Shown here: piece after piece, positions 11,401-19,593 of the stretch
Layout of the letters: each line of letters begins with the position of its first letter
How positions within the stretch are numbered: position 1 is the stretch's first letter
Assembly (NCBI RefSeq): GCF_003688285.1
Contig: NZ_RCNT01000002.1
Coordinates: forward strand, 372,001 to 436,000
Direction: 5' to 3'
DNA: 64,000 nucleotides
Source: Rhodophyticola porphyridii
GTDB lineage: Bacteria; Pseudomonadota; Alphaproteobacteria; Rhodobacterales; Rhodobacteraceae
Notes under the pieces: model-generated
The model's database searches: none
Told to the model about the DNA's origin: nothing
Seen by the model: the letters and a program-made list of their open reading frames with translations, nothing else
Made by a program: the position numbers and the translations under genes

Positions 11401-12665
11401 ATGCGGCGGGCCGCGCCAGCCTTGCGTCAGCGCTCTTCGAAATGCGGCCTGACGGCACCCGGCCCGCCTTGCAGATCACCGGGCTGTCCGATCCGCTGCG
11501 CCGCGGGCAGCCTGTGCCTCTGATCTTCACCTTTTCGGAAGACGTTTACGGCTTCGAGCCCTCTGACATCGTGCTGGGTCACGCGGTTGCCAGCCAGTTT
11601 TCGGGCGGCCCAAGGATCTTCAGCGTGACGATCACGCCGGACGGGCAGGGGGTGATGTCGTTGTCGGTGCCGAATGGCGCGGCCCATGACGGCTCAGGCG
11701 AGCCCTCGATGGCCATGGCCCTGAGCGCGGAGGTGGTGGAGGGGCCGGACCCTCGCGAGGATATCGCGGCGTTTCTGGCCGCAAGATCGCGCGACCTGAT
11801 CGCCAATCAACCGGGGCTGACCGGCTTTCTCACCGGGCCGCAGGGCGGGCGCATGGCCGCGTCCGTCACCCGGGGGCGTACCGACTTCGCGCTTCGGACC
11901 GCTGGGCGAGGCCCGGTCTGGATGTCGCTTCAAGGAGCGCGCAGCGAAGACGATGCCGGGCGGGACACCACCTATGCGCTGGCGGTGTTCGGCAGCCATT
12001 GGGATCTGGGTGAAACGGCCATTCTGGGCGCGATGCTGCAATTCGATCAGGCCGAAATGACCACCGCCGGCGGGATGAGCCTTGCCGGGACGGGCTGGTT
12101 GATCGGCCCCTACTTCGCCGCCCAGCTCCGCAGCCAGCCGCTTTATGTGGAAGGCCGCCTGCTCTACGGGCGGACGCGGAACGAGATCCGCAATGCGGGT
12201 GGGGCCGCTGACCGGTTCGACGGCGAACGCTGGCTGGCCATGCTGGGCATCACGGGCGCCTATCACGGGGCGCGCGTGAGCACCTTGCCCAGTCTCACCT
12301 TCAGCCATGTCCGCGACACGCAGGAGACCTACCGGGACGGCTTCGGCACGCTCGTTCCCAGGCAGGAGGTGCGGTTGAGCGAACTGTCGCTCGGCGTGGA
12401 TTTCGAAATGCCGGTGGCGTTGAATGCGGGTGATCTGACGATCAACTGGGGTATGTCCGGGATCTGGTCCCGGGCGGAGGGGCAGGGCGCGGCGCGGGAG
12501 TTCTTGCGGGAGGGGGAAACGGCACGGGCCCGGATCGATCTGGGCTATATGTTCGACAACGGGCGGGGGCTGACCTCGGGTGCGCGTGCCTATCTCGACG
12601 GCATCGGCAGCGCGGATGGCCGTCTCAGCATCGGGATCGAGGCAGGGTTCGAACTGGAGTTCTGA
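5403..12665 (+). CDS. giant Ig-repeat autotransporter adhesin, about 2,420 aa
   Basis: A long n-region with a hydrophobic core (AGFLVLLALACLAPFAHAQA) forms the signal peptide. From about base 6009, nineteen bacterial Ig-like repeats each begin with D-x-T-x-P. They fall into a longer type A (TW-x-FDEDV...GGDL...DIxDxAGN) and a shorter type B (FSEPVTGF...FSGSG...AGAAxDAAGN), in the order ABBABBAABABABBBBBBB. From about base 11,910 a roughly 250-residue autotransporter barrel follows (GPVWMSLQGA to the terminal ELEF, aromatic C-terminus). The likely role is surface adhesion. The start is uncertain: ATG 5403 has GGGGA upstream, GTG 5499 would give a shorter signal peptide, and TTG 5379 lies inside a CtrA box. 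Confidence 0.88.
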   Translation: MGRRNGLSDPCPQRVTSEPNLSWRLRHRAILAVCSRARAGFLVLLALACLAPFAHAQAQSLTCPSASANTAGSAVAQRIDLGTGVCDTSFSLPSDGILISLETFAARDDIYRITLRIRPADVTAAGFTCAGVTPVQISSSRGSFYLLAYDMPLAGDAHRCTARYTRDTVEITIPVESLVAGTGQSKSATLRATSFEPSAGATDTTAPRVLSLERHDPAETLVSSGPLTWQISFDEDVRNLDASDFSLSASSAGLSVSAISDRIYRVTAAGGDLDGMNGPVALEFASTQDIADAAGNPLTDLTPTGTNAPGYTLDTSPPGVTILSDARDASALAAIPLEIRFTEPVTGFVAGDLVISGGTISDFTGSADRYAARLLPAGDGLLRVTLPADRATDAAGLGNLPAPEFSVISDRTAPGVTLSSPVSDPSNAARIPVTVSLSEAGVADLTGGDISVTGATVEGFQGTGTSYGFDLVPVADGPIRAEIAAGAVRDAAGNGNAAAAVQITSDRRAPRLASTTRATPAEARTNADRLTWRVVFDEDIAKLDAADFVAEGTTAAVAVTALDARRYDVTLSGGDLATLEGPVSLRLSAANDITDLPGTPIADLAPIGADDGYLIDNTGPVLTLSGLPGEITDAFTATIDFDEPVTGFDIDDVTAVNATLSEFSGAGARYELRVTAGPGSDVRLSVAAGVAMDAAGNPSAALSEVSLPVDRTPPTVTITGMPEYLRGPVTLTFTFSEPVSGFTQEDITVSPVLMLSAVSALSGSVYSATATPVGAGLVSVSVDGDAVRDGTGNGNVVSDPVTGTVDMTAPRLISVDRLGPALTNADSLTWSLTFSEDVTGIAGAVIGLTGSTAIRTATPQVQPRVYHLTFSGGDLADLPAGTVALDLADLGAITDVAGNPLDPARPSGSYEVRIDNTAPSQIEARYLSPAEPVTSADVLTWEIVFDEDVTGLGAADFTLAGTTASISSVDPVRPDLARVRVSGGDLAGLTGIVTLGFAAGADIRDGAGNAMPVRALRHLGAAPGGAAWQVDNTAPVIVASSPTTSPFATGEMLVHLAFSKPMVFDFGMAPALRIANGSLRDISYPDAQSAVIRIAPGGPGQVELSIPAGAFRDEIGLGSAGPVSLSRRFDPETPRLAGITRVFPTTHPSNADRLSWQLVFSEPVSGVDAADFVLSGSSAGLAVTALGESIYQIEASGGDLATLTGRVTLDFAPGRHIVDAAGNSLLLGGMADHLPAPDNWVDLDHTPPVISLGSITPEPFATGDLRVVMQSDEPLTGFDASVLDLSNGAVTGQSLTDALTLAITIAPAAPGPVTVTLPEGAFRDQAGNQSAARSLARVYAPDLSGPRIDTIVRLTPPSLPGNADQLRWRVAFDEDVTGVDAGDLSFQGATPATVDVLRVSARIYEVEISGGDIPDLNGAVTLGFATSRDIADLAGNPLRELAVRGADEREILLDNTGPGVVIDSTAPEPTNAASIPVAIRFDEPVSGLDIGDLEVSGATLSGFSGSGALYGAVLAPTGDGPIRLEIDAGAATDAAGNLSFAPAGFSRRSDRTAPNGTITGLPPTLTGPVVVDIVFSEPVTGFDAGDIALSNARLSGFVGSGASYSATVTPDADGPVAIGLPAGAAVDGAGNGSLASAEMRAVADLSGPGAVLTGLPDLITGPVIVQIRFEEQVTGFDLAGLAVSNAELSALEGGAASYSVTLTPQGDGPVKLRVRAAAAVDAAGHANRPSADLSAMADVSRPVVVISGAGPVVAGPFVATFGFSEPVNGFEPADIAAVNADVSDFAGAGASYTARVTPRSEGPVVISLFADTALDAAGNGTDAASLNTYADLNAPVVTIEGLPNPITGAARATIRFSEPVVGFTLADLSADNAQLSGFSGSDDRYEVTVTPEADGPVRLAVTAGGAVDLAGLGNGAVSVEVPADLTAPGVTLSGTPAAPGTPYSLAVTFSEPVTGLTLGDFQTSGADLAGLAGSGASYSIQVTARITDHSVFLPAGAAVDAAGRASLASALFEMRPDGTRPALQITGLSDPLRRGQPVPLIFTFSEDVYGFEPSDIVLGHAVASQFSGGPRIFSVTITPDGQGVMSLSVPNGAAHDGSGEPSMAMALSAEVVEGPDPREDIAAFLAARSRDLIANQPGLTGFLTGPQGGRMAASVTRGRTDFALRTAGRGPVWMSLQGARSEDDAGRDTTYALAVFGSHWDLGETAILGAMLQFDQAEMTTAGGMSLAGTGWLIGPYFAAQLRSQPLYVEGRLLYGRTRNEIRNAGGAADRFDGERWLAMLGITGAYHGARVSTLPSLTFSHVRDTQETYRDGFGTLVPRQEVRLSELSLGVDFEMPVALNAGDLTINWGMSGIWSRAEGQGAAREFLREGETARARIDLGYMFDNGRGLTSGARAYLDGIGSADGRLSIGIEAGFELEF

Positions 12666-12829
12666 CGGTCGGTATGGCGCGGGGTGTTCGGCTGTGCCGA
12701 AGGCTGCGGCGGGATTTCGCCGGCCATATGTGCAAATTTTCGCCGTCTTCTGCAAATCTGTCCGGCTCTTAACCCATTGTTGGTTTTTTTCCCGCAAGTC
12801 TGGGTTCGAGCAGATATGCGGAGTTACAA

Positions 12830-13327
12830 ATGAGTATGCACGCCCCCCTTGCGGAGACGACCCACCATGGCTTCATCGCCGGGTATCTGGAATCGTTGTC
12901 TTTGGTGGAGCGGCTGCATCGCCTGCTGCTTGACGTGATCAAGGACGAGTTCGAGCGTCTGGGCCTTCTGGACATCAACGCCGTGCAGGCGCTCCTGCTG
13001 TTCAACATCGGCGATAACGAGGTCACCGCGGGGGAATTGAAAACCCGGGGCTACTATCAGGGCTCGAATGTCTCCTACAACCTCAAGAAACTGGTTGAGA
13101 TGGGGTACATGCACCACCAGCGCTGCGAGATCGATCGCCGTTCGGTCCGCGTTCGGCTGACCGAAAAGGGCCGCCATGTGCGCGATGTCGTGGCCGACCT
13201 GTTCTCTCGCCATGCCGACGGGTTGCAGGCCCATGGCGTTCTCGGCCCCGATGGAATCGATCAGATCAATCACTCGCTGAAACGGGTGGAGCGGTATTGG
13301 GCCGATCAGATCCGCTACATCTACTGA
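12830..13327 (+). CDS. ldtR: MarR-family regulator of the LdtR type
   Basis: A 165-residue winged-helix regulator. The stretches IKDEFERLGLLDINAVQALLL, NIGDNEVTAGELKTRGYYQGSNVSYN and LKKLVEMGYMHHQRCEIDRRSVRVRLTEKG match what I know of alphaproteobacterial LdtR, which controls L,D-transpeptidase and stress genes in Rhizobiales. The start has CGGAG 7 bases upstream. It lies 165 bases downstream of the autotransporter gene and may regulate cell-envelope genes; no L,D-transpeptidase gene is next to it here. Confidence 0.8.
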   Translation: MSMHAPLAETTHHGFIAGYLESLSLVERLHRLLLDVIKDEFERLGLLDINAVQALLLFNIGDNEVTAGELKTRGYYQGSNVSYNLKKLVEMGYMHHQRCEIDRRSVRVRLTEKGRHVRDVVADLFSRHADGLQAHGVLGPDGIDQINHSLKRVERYWADQIRYIY

Positions 13328-13357
13328 GGGGCCGCCGTCCGGCTTCCGGGCGATCAC

Positions 13358-13377
13358 CTTTTGCGATCTAGCAAAAG
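13358..13377. terminator. hairpin in the ldtR-ccmG intergenic gap
   Basis: CTTTTGC, loop GATCTA and GCAAAAG form a perfect 7-base stem 31 bases after the ldtR stop. It lacks a clear T-run, so it may be a terminator or an operator. The rest of the 356-base gap to ccmG (13328-13683) shows no gene. Confidence 0.35.
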
Positions 13378-13683
13378 CGCGCATACTGGCGGCATTGGTC
13401 CCATCGCGTGTGCTGAGTGACGGGATCTTTACCGAAGCGTGATCCAAAGCCATTCCTTCGTGGCTGCAGGGCTTCTGTCTCGTGACGTGTCGAAGTCACG
13501 GGCTGAGATCTGCCGACTGCATCGGATGCAGGCCTTGGCGCGCAGATCGGACCGGCGCAGGTCTTTCGGGCGGTTTGCCGTATTGCCTGGACATCATCAA
13601 CCAGAAAAGCAGGCGTCTCGATGCCATTGAGGCGGTTATCTGCGGCATTTGGCGTATGGGATGGTCAGCCGGGCAGGCGTTTT

Positions 13684-14280
13684 CTACCCGCCCGGCGCGA
13701 CTGAGTCCGGAATCGGGATCAACTCGTAGCCCGCGGCGGCAAGTGCCGGGATGATCTGGCTGTCCAGCGCCCGCCGGGTGACCGGGCCACGGAAGTGATG
13801 CACCACGACGCCGTCATTGTTGATGAAAAACGTCTCGGGCATCGCGATCACGCCCCAGTCCCGGCCATTGCGCGCGGCGTCGTCCCGCCCGATCCGGTCG
13901 TAAGGGTTACCCAGTTCATCGAGAAAGCTCAGTGCCTGATCGACCCGGTCGCGGTAATTCACGCCGAAAAGCGGGTTCCCGGCCTCCGCCAGATCGGTCA
14001 GCGTGGGGTGTTCGGCCCGGCAGGGGGGGCACCAGCTGGCCCAGAAATTCAGGATGACGAGGCCATTTCCCTGCAAATCGGCCCGCGTCAGAAGCGGCGT
14101 GTCGGCCAGTTGCTCAAGCGCCAGATCGGGGGCCGTGCGCCCCTCCTGCGTGGAGGGGAGAGCCGTGCTGTCCACCCCTTGCTGCAGGTTGTCGCGATTG
14201 GTCATCAGTTGCGCGCCCGCAATCGCGAAAAACCCCAGGGTCAGGAGCACCGGGAGCACCATGAGCCAATTGAGCTTCAT
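13684..14280 (-). CDS. ccmG: CcmG/DsbE thiol:disulfide oxidoreductase
   Basis: A 198-residue periplasmic thioredoxin-like protein with one N-terminal membrane anchor (residues 5 to 25). The active site is NFWASWCPPCRAEHP near residue 87 and the cis-Pro loop is VIAMPETFFI. It reduces apocytochrome c cysteines before haem attachment. Its ATG overlaps the ccmD stop by 4 bases. It is the last recognised gene of the ccmABCDG operon; ccmE, ccmF and ccmH are not here and are usually encoded elsewhere in this order. Confidence 0.92.
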   Translation of the reverse strand: MKLNWLMVLPVLLTLGFFAIAGAQLMTNRDNLQQGVDSTALPSTQEGRTAPDLALEQLADTPLLTRADLQGNGLVILNFWASWCPPCRAEHPTLTDLAEAGNPLFGVNYRDRVDQALSFLDELGNPYDRIGRDDAARNGRDWGVIAMPETFFINNDGVVVHHFRGPVTRRALDSQIIPALAAAGYELIPIPDSVAPGG

Positions 14281-14432
14281 GAAGACTTCTCGCGCCGCTG
14301 TTCGACCGACATCAGCCGTCGTTGAACCCGCCGCGCTTTCCAGACCGACATGACGACCACGGCGATCAGAAGCGCCAGAGATCCGGCATAGGCCGTCAGC
14401 ACTTCGGTGGCATACTGTCCCAGATCCGGCAT
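14277..14432 (-). CDS. ccmD: CcmD haem exporter subunit, 51 aa
   Basis: A 51-residue protein too short for most ORF filters: MPDLGQYATEVLTAYAGS, one membrane helix (LALLIAVVVMSVW), then a basic tail (KARRVQRRLMSVEQRREKSS). This is the standard CcmD plan; CcmD helps release holo-CcmE from CcmABC. Its start shares a base with the ccmC stop (TGATG) and its stop overlaps the ccmG start (ATGA), so all three are translationally coupled. Confidence 0.9.
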   Translation of the reverse strand: MPDLGQYATEVLTAYAGSLALLIAVVVMSVWKARRVQRRLMSVEQRREKSS

Positions 14433-15160
14433 CAGGCCATCCTTTCCTGTGCGATCAACGCCTTCAGCCGCCGCACGCGTATCTCTGTCTGTGTGCGGTA
14501 GAGGACAAGCGCCACGAACAGCAACACGAAGCCCGCGATGCAGACCAGAAGCGGGTACCAGAACACATCGGAGATGTTCTGCTCCGCATCCAGCGACAGC
14601 GTTGCCCCCTGATGCAGACCCTGGTTCCAGAACACCAGCGCATAGCGCGAGATGATCGCGAAGACGGAGCCGACGAGACACAGCACCGAGGTGAGATCGG
14701 CCGCGGAATCCGGGTTCTCGATCGCCTCCCATAGCGCCATGTAGCCCAAGTAGAACAGAAACAGGATCAGAAATGAAGTCAGCCGCGGATCCCATTCCCA
14801 CCACGTGCCCCACATGGGCTGGCCCCAGACCGCGCCGGTGAACAGCGCGATGAGTGTGAAGACCATGCCCACCGGTGCGGCCGCCTTGGCCGCCAGCGCG
14901 CTGACATGATGTCGCCGGATCACCCAGATCAGCGAGGTGACCAGCATCATCAGCCATGCATTGATCGCCATCAGCGCCGCCGGAACATGCAGATAGATGA
15001 TCTTGACGGTCGAGCCCTGGCGGAAATCGTCAGGTGTGAAGAAGAAGCCCCAGATCAGCCCGGTGATCAGGCAGAGCGCGGCGAGTGTAGCGACCCATGG
15101 CAGCAGCATGGCCGAAGTGGCCATGAATTTGCGCGGATTTGCGTATTCCCAGAAAGACAT
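14432..15160 (-). CDS. ccmC: CcmC haem exporter
   Basis: A 242-residue protein with six predicted membrane helices. The tryptophan-rich haem motif WGTWWEWDPRLTS is present, with a conserved His before it (IIYLHVPAA) and another in the C-terminal half. CcmC loads haem onto CcmE in the periplasm. I chose the ATG at 15160 (MSFWEYANPRKFM), the typical CcmC start; the upstream extension has no support. Confidence 0.93.
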   Translation of the reverse strand: MSFWEYANPRKFMATSAMLLPWVATLAALCLITGLIWGFFFTPDDFRQGSTVKIIYLHVPAALMAINAWLMMLVTSLIWVIRRHHVSALAAKAAAPVGMVFTLIALFTGAVWGQPMWGTWWEWDPRLTSFLILFLFYLGYMALWEAIENPDSAADLTSVLCLVGSVFAIISRYALVFWNQGLHQGATLSLDAEQNISDVFWYPLLVCIAGFVLLFVALVLYRTQTEIRVRRLKALIAQERMA

Positions 15161-15216
15161 GCACGCGAACTTAGGCGGGGCCGCGCGCGCCCACAATACG
15201 TCAAGCGGGCGCAGGT

Positions 15217-15873
15217 CTAGCGCAGATTGACGCGGAGGGCGGCTGCGGCGGCGAAGGGCAGCGTTGCGATGGTGGCCAGCGTAATGCCTGCGAGCAGCGC
15301 CAGCGGAGTGGTGGCATCAAGACCGGCCGCGCCCCGGGTTACGACCAGCGCGCCGAAAATGAGAGTCGGCACATAAAGCGGCAACACCAGCAGAGAGAGC
15401 AGCAGCCCGCCGCGTTTCAGCCCCACGGTCAGCGCCGCGCCGAAGGTTCCGATGGCAGACAGGGCGGGCGTCCCAAGGGCCAGCGATGCCATCAGCCAGC
15501 CATAGCCCGGGCCGGGCAGGTTCAGCAGAACGCCCAGGATCGGTGCCGCAACGACCAGCGGAAGACCGGTGGTCACCCAATGCGCCAGCGCCTTGATCGC
15601 CGCGACATTTTCCAGCGGCAGCGGGGATGTGGCCAGCAGATCGAGCGAGCCATCCTCCCAATCGAGTTGAAAGACCCGGTCGAGGGACAGAAGGCAGGCC
15701 AGAAGCGCACCCAGCCAGAGGATCCCCGGCGCGATGGTCGACAGGATGCCGGTATTCGGTCCAACGCCGAACGGAACCAGCACCGTGACGATCAGAAAGA
15801 AGGCAAGGCCCAGCCCGAACCCGCCGCCTGCGCGCACCGCCAGCGCCAGATCCCGTTTGAAAAGCCCGATCAT
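15217..15873 (-). CDS. ccmB: CcmB haem exporter permease
   Basis: A 218-residue polytopic membrane protein with about six helices. [21 protein letters not shown] and the [19 protein letters not shown] segment are conserved in CcmB. It pairs with CcmA in the ABC complex that works on CcmC-CcmE. Its start at 15873 overlaps the ccmA stop (ATGA), so CcmA and CcmB are coupled. Confidence 0.92.
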   Translation of the reverse strand: MIGLFKRDLALAVRAGGGFGLGLAFFLIVTVLVPFGVGPNTGILSTIAPGILWLGALLACLLSLDRVFQLDWEDGSLDLLATSPLPLENVAAIKALAHWVTTGLPLVVAAPILGVLLNLPGPGYGWLMASLALGTPALSAIGTFGAALTVGLKRGGLLLSLLVLPLYVPTLIFGALVVTRGAAGLDATTPLALLAGITLATIATLPFAAAAALRVNLR

Positions 15874-16493
15874 GCAAAGGCCTCGTCGCTGAACGGGTCG
15901 CTTACGGGCAGCGATTTGGCCACGAAGGGCGAGATGTCGAGGATGTCGGCCTGCGGCAGGCCGAGGTCGATATGGGTTGCGATGATCGCACTGCCGCCGC
16001 CGGCCAGATGCGCGCCGACCGCGGCGGCGAACCGCGCCACATTGGACGCATCCAGCGATACCGTCGGTTCGTCGAGGCACCAGATCGCCCGACCCGTGAC
16101 CAACAGCCGCGCCAGGCTCAGGCGACGTTTCTGACCGGCGGAAAGCTCGCCGGCCGGCCGGTCCAGCAACTCGGCCAGATCGAAGGCGGATACCGCGTCA
16201 TCGATCCCGCTGCCGCCGAATATCCCGGCCCAGAACCGCAGGTTTTCGGCCACGGACAGCTGCGCTTTCAACCCGTCCGCATGGCCGGCATAGGCAATGG
16301 CATCCGGTTCGGCCACGATCTTTCCCGACAGGGGGGGGGTCAAACCCGCAAGGGTGCGCAAAAGCGTGGTTTTCCCTGATCCGTTCGGTCCGCGCAGGAT
16401 CAGGGCCTGGCCCGGCGACAGGGGGAAAGACACGCCCGCAAGCACTTGTAGCGACCCGCGCGCGCAGGCCAGATCGGTGACCGTCATATGCAT
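15870..16493 (-). CDS. ccmA: CcmA haem exporter ATPase
   Basis: A 207-residue ABC ATPase. Walker A is GPNGSGKTT, the signature is LSAGQKRRL, Walker B is AIWCLDEP and the switch His is in IIATH. Shorter than general ABC ATPases, as is normal for CcmA. ATP hydrolysis releases holo-CcmE from CcmC. It heads the ccmABCDG operon and is divergent from acnA. The start is MHMTV (16493) or the ATG at 16487; a Shine-Dalgarno is not clear for either. Confidence 0.92.
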   Translation of the reverse strand: MHMTVTDLACARGSLQVLAGVSFPLSPGQALILRGPNGSGKTTLLRTLAGLTPPLSGKIVAEPDAIAYAGHADGLKAQLSVAENLRFWAGIFGGSGIDDAVSAFDLAELLDRPAGELSAGQKRRLSLARLLVTGRAIWCLDEPTVSLDASNVARFAAAVGAHLAGGGSAIIATHIDLGLPQADILDISPFVAKSLPVSDPFSDEAFA

Positions 16494-16593
16494 CGGTCGA
16501 GGCGTATCCGAAACACCGGGGCGAGGGAAGGCCCAGATCGGTGTCGCAGGACGTTGCGCCGCGGCTGTCTTGCGGGCGGGGGGTTGATAAACG

Positions 16594-16609
16594 GTATGCA
16601 ATGGCATAC
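16594..16609. promoter_or_regulatory. palindrome GTATGC-N4-GCATAC
   Basis: GTATGCAATGGCATAC is a perfect 6-base inverted repeat in the divergent ccmA-acnA gap, 109 bases before acnA. Its form resembles GntR (FadR/FCD-type) operators. No GntR gene is near, so the cognate regulator is unknown. Confidence 0.4.
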
Positions 16610-16717
16610 AAAAAGTGTCGCACCCCGTCTGTCCGGTCTTGATCGGCTCCGGTCTTGGTGGCATAGCCCGGGGCAGCACCAACCGAATTCCACTGGATTA
16701 TAGGGAGGCCCTAGCCC

Positions 16718-19495
16718 ATGCCCATCACCGTTGGACACGATTCATCCGGCACCCGCAAAACGCTGAAAGTCGGCGACACGTCCTACGCCTATTATTCGAT
16801 CCCCGCCGCCGAAGCCGCGGGTTTGGGCGATTTTTCCAAATTGCCCGCCGCGCTGAAGGTGGTTCTGGAGAACATGCTGCGCTTCGAGGATGGCAAGACG
16901 GTCAGCGTGGATGACATCAAGGCCTTCGCGGAATGGGCGGCGCAGGGCGGCAAGAACCCCCGCGAGATCGCCTATCGACCCGCCCGCGTGCTGATGCAGG
17001 ATTTCACCGGGGTCCCGGCGGTGGTCGATCTGGCCGCGATGCGCGACGGGCTGGTGGCGCTTGGCGGCGACCCCGAAAAGATCAATCCGCTGAACCCCGT
17101 CGATCTGGTCATCGATCACTCGGTCATGATCGACGAGTTCGGCAACCCGCGCGCCTTCCAGATGAATGTGGACCGCGAATACGAGCGCAACATGGAGCGC
17201 TACACCTTCCTGAAATGGGGCCAGTCCGCGTTCAACAATTTCCGCGTGGTGCCGCCGGGCACCGGTATCTGCCATCAGGTCAACCTGGAGTATCTGGCGA
17301 AGACCGTCTGGTCCGACGAGGATCAGAACGGCGAGATTGTCGCCTACCCCGATACGCTTGTCGGCACCGACAGCCACACCACGATGGTCAATGGCGCCGC
17401 CGTTCTGGGCTGGGGCGTGGGCGGCATCGAGGCTGAGGCCGCGATGCTGGGCCAGCCGATTTCGATGCTCATCCCCGAGGTCGTGGGCTTCAAGCTGACC
17501 GGCAAGATGGTCGAAGGCACCACCGCGACCGATCTGGTTCTGAAGGTTGTCCAGTTGCTGCGCGAAAAGGGCGTTGTCGGCAAGTTCGTCGAGTTCTATG
17601 GCGACGGGCTGGACAATGTGCCGCTGGCCGACCGGGCGACGATCGGGAACATGGCGCCCGAATATGGCGCGACCTGCGGCTTCTTCCCGATTGACGACGA
17701 GACGCTCCGCTATCTGCGCCAGACCGGCCGGGACGAAGACACGCTCGCGCTGGTGGAGGCCTATGCCAAGGAAAACGGCATGTGGCGGAACCCGGGCTAT
17801 GCGCCGGTCTATACCGACACGCTGGAGCTGGACATGGGCACGGTCGTGCCCGCGATTTCCGGCCCGAAGCGCCCGCAGGATCACATTGCCCTTGATGCCG
17901 CCGCGAAGGCCTTCACGGCCTATGTGAAGGGCGAGCGCGAAGGCAAGGATGCCGGCCCGAAGGAGGAAATCCGCTGGGAAGGCGAGGGCGGCGCGCCCGA
18001 ACCTGTCGCGATCCCCGGCGACGAAGGCCATCACAAGCGCGGCTATGTCGATGCCGAGGGCGGCGCCTATCAGATGCATGACGGCTCCATTGTCATCGCG
18101 TCGATCACTTCCTGCACCAACACGTCGAACCCCTATGTGATGATCGGCGCGGGGCTGGTGGCACGCAAGGCACGGCAACTGGGCCTGAACCGCAAGCCCT
18201 GGGTCAAGACCTCGCTTGCACCGGGCAGCCAGGTCGTCTCCGCTTATCTGGAGGCCGCCGAGCTTCAGGAAGATCTGGACGCAATCGGTTTCAACCTCGT
18301 GGGCTATGGCTGCACCACCTGTATCGGCAATTCCGGTCCGCTTGCGCCGGAGATCTCCAAGGCCATCAACGACCATGACCTGATCGGGGTTTCGGTTCTG
18401 TCGGGCAACCGCAACTTCGAAGGCCGGATCAGCCCGGATGTGCGCGCCAACTATCTGGCCTCTCCGCCGCTGGTGGTGGCCTATGCTCTGGTGGGCGACA
18501 TGAATGTGGATATCACCCGCGAGCCGCTTGGTCAGGACAAGGACGGCAACGATGTCTATCTGAAGGACATCTGGCCGAGCCAGGCCGAGATCGCCGAACT
18601 GGTCGAGAAGACCGTGACTCGCGAGGCGTTTCAGTCGAAATATGCCGATGTCTTCAAGGGGGACGAGAAGTGGCAGGGCGTGGAAACGACCGACAGCCAG
18701 ACCTATGATTGGCCGCCGCAATCGACCTATGTGCAGAACCCGCCCTATTTCCAGGGCATGGGGATGGAGCCCGGCGTGATCTCGGATATCGAGGGCGCCA
18801 AGATCCTGGCCATTCTGGGCGATATGATCACCACCGACCACATCAGCCCCGCGGGTTCGTTCAAGGACACGACACCCGCGGGCAAGTATCTGGTGGAACG
18901 CCAGGTTCCGGTGCGGGAGTTCAACTCCTACGGTGCCCGGCGCGGCAATCACGAGGTGATGATGCGCGGGACCTTCGCCAATATCCGGATCAAGAACGAG
19001 ATGCTGGATGGTGTCGAGGGCGGCTATACGCTCGGGCCCGACGGGCAGCAGACCTCGATCTTCGACGCGGCGATGGCCTATGCCGAGGCCGACACCCCGC
19101 TGGTGATCTTCGGAGGGGAGCAATACGGGGCCGGATCGTCCCGCGACTGGGCCGCGAAGGGCACCAACCTTCTGGGCGTAAAGGCCGTGATCGCCGAAAG
19201 CTTCGAGCGTATTCACCGCTCCAATCTTGTCGGCATGGGGGTGATCCCGTTCGAGTTCACGGGCGGCGACACCCGCAAGAGCCTTGGTCTGAAAGGCGAC
19301 GAGACCGTGTCGATCACCGGGCTGGCGGGAGATCTGAAACCGCAGGATATCGTGCCCTGCACGATCACCTACGCGGATGGCTCCACCAGGGAAATCCAGC
19401 TCAAATGCCGGATCGATACGGCGATCGAGAAGGAATATGTGGAGCATGGCGGCGTGCTGCATTACGTCCTGCGCGACCTGGCCCGCGTGGCCTGA
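16718..19495 (+). CDS. acnA: aconitate hydratase A
   Basis: A 925-residue [4Fe-4S] aconitase of normal AcnA length that interconverts citrate and isocitrate in the TCA cycle. Cluster cysteines lie in [10 protein letters not shown] (about residue 465) and [11 protein letters not shown] (about 532). SGNRNFEGR and the C-terminal swivel domain with [16 protein letters not shown] are typical. It is single-gene, followed directly by a strong terminator. A 906-residue open frame on the opposite strand is a codon-bias shadow. Confidence 0.97.
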   Translation: MPITVGHDSSGTRKTLKVGDTSYAYYSIPAAEAAGLGDFSKLPAALKVVLENMLRFEDGKTVSVDDIKAFAEWAAQGGKNPREIAYRPARVLMQDFTGVPAVVDLAAMRDGLVALGGDPEKINPLNPVDLVIDHSVMIDEFGNPRAFQMNVDREYERNMERYTFLKWGQSAFNNFRVVPPGTGICHQVNLEYLAKTVWSDEDQNGEIVAYPDTLVGTDSHTTMVNGAAVLGWGVGGIEAEAAMLGQPISMLIPEVVGFKLTGKMVEGTTATDLVLKVVQLLREKGVVGKFVEFYGDGLDNVPLADRATIGNMAPEYGATCGFFPIDDETLRYLRQTGRDEDTLALVEAYAKENGMWRNPGYAPVYTDTLELDMGTVVPAISGPKRPQDHIALDAAAKAFTAYVKGEREGKDAGPKEEIRWEGEGGAPEPVAIPGDEGHHKRGYVDAEGGAYQMHDGSIVIASITSCTNTSNPYVMIGAGLVARKARQLGLNRKPWVKTSLAPGSQVVSAYLEAAELQEDLDAIGFNLVGYGCTTCIGNSGPLAPEISKAINDHDLIGVSVLSGNRNFEGRISPDVRANYLASPPLVVAYALVGDMNVDITREPLGQDKDGNDVYLKDIWPSQAEIAELVEKTVTREAFQSKYADVFKGDEKWQGVETTDSQTYDWPPQSTYVQNPPYFQGMGMEPGVISDIEGAKILAILGDMITTDHISPAGSFKDTTPAGKYLVERQVPVREFNSYGARRGNHEVMMRGTFANIRIKNEMLDGVEGGYTLGPDGQQTSIFDAAMAYAEADTPLVIFGGEQYGAGSSRDWAAKGTNLLGVKAVIAESFERIHRSNLVGMGVIPFEFTGGDTRKSLGLKGDETVSITGLAGDLKPQDIVPCTITYADGSTREIQLKCRIDTAIEKEYVEHGGVLHYVLRDLARVA

Positions 19496-19517
19496 TATCC
19501 TGATATAAGATCATGGG

Positions 19518-19549
19518 AAACAGCCCCGGCCGCCGCGCCGGGGCTGTTT
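19518..19549 (+). terminator. strong intrinsic terminator after acnA
   Basis: AAACAGCCCCGG and CCGGGGCTGTTT form a perfect 12-base stem around an 8-base loop, ending in a T-rich tract, 22 bases after the acnA stop. Confidence 0.9.
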
Positions 19550-19593
19550 TCGTTTGGGGCTTGCCACCGGGGCTGTGGCGGGCAGGATGACCC

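Noticed and set aside
6009-11800. Regular repeats that might suggest a tandem-repeat or CRISPR array
   Set aside because: The period is 250 to 360 bases, in frame, and the units diverge at DNA level: protein repeats, not CRISPR.
16742-19462. 906-codon open frame antisense to acnA
   Set aside because: It mirrors the high-G+C third-position bias of acnA, has no ribosome site and no recognisable domain.
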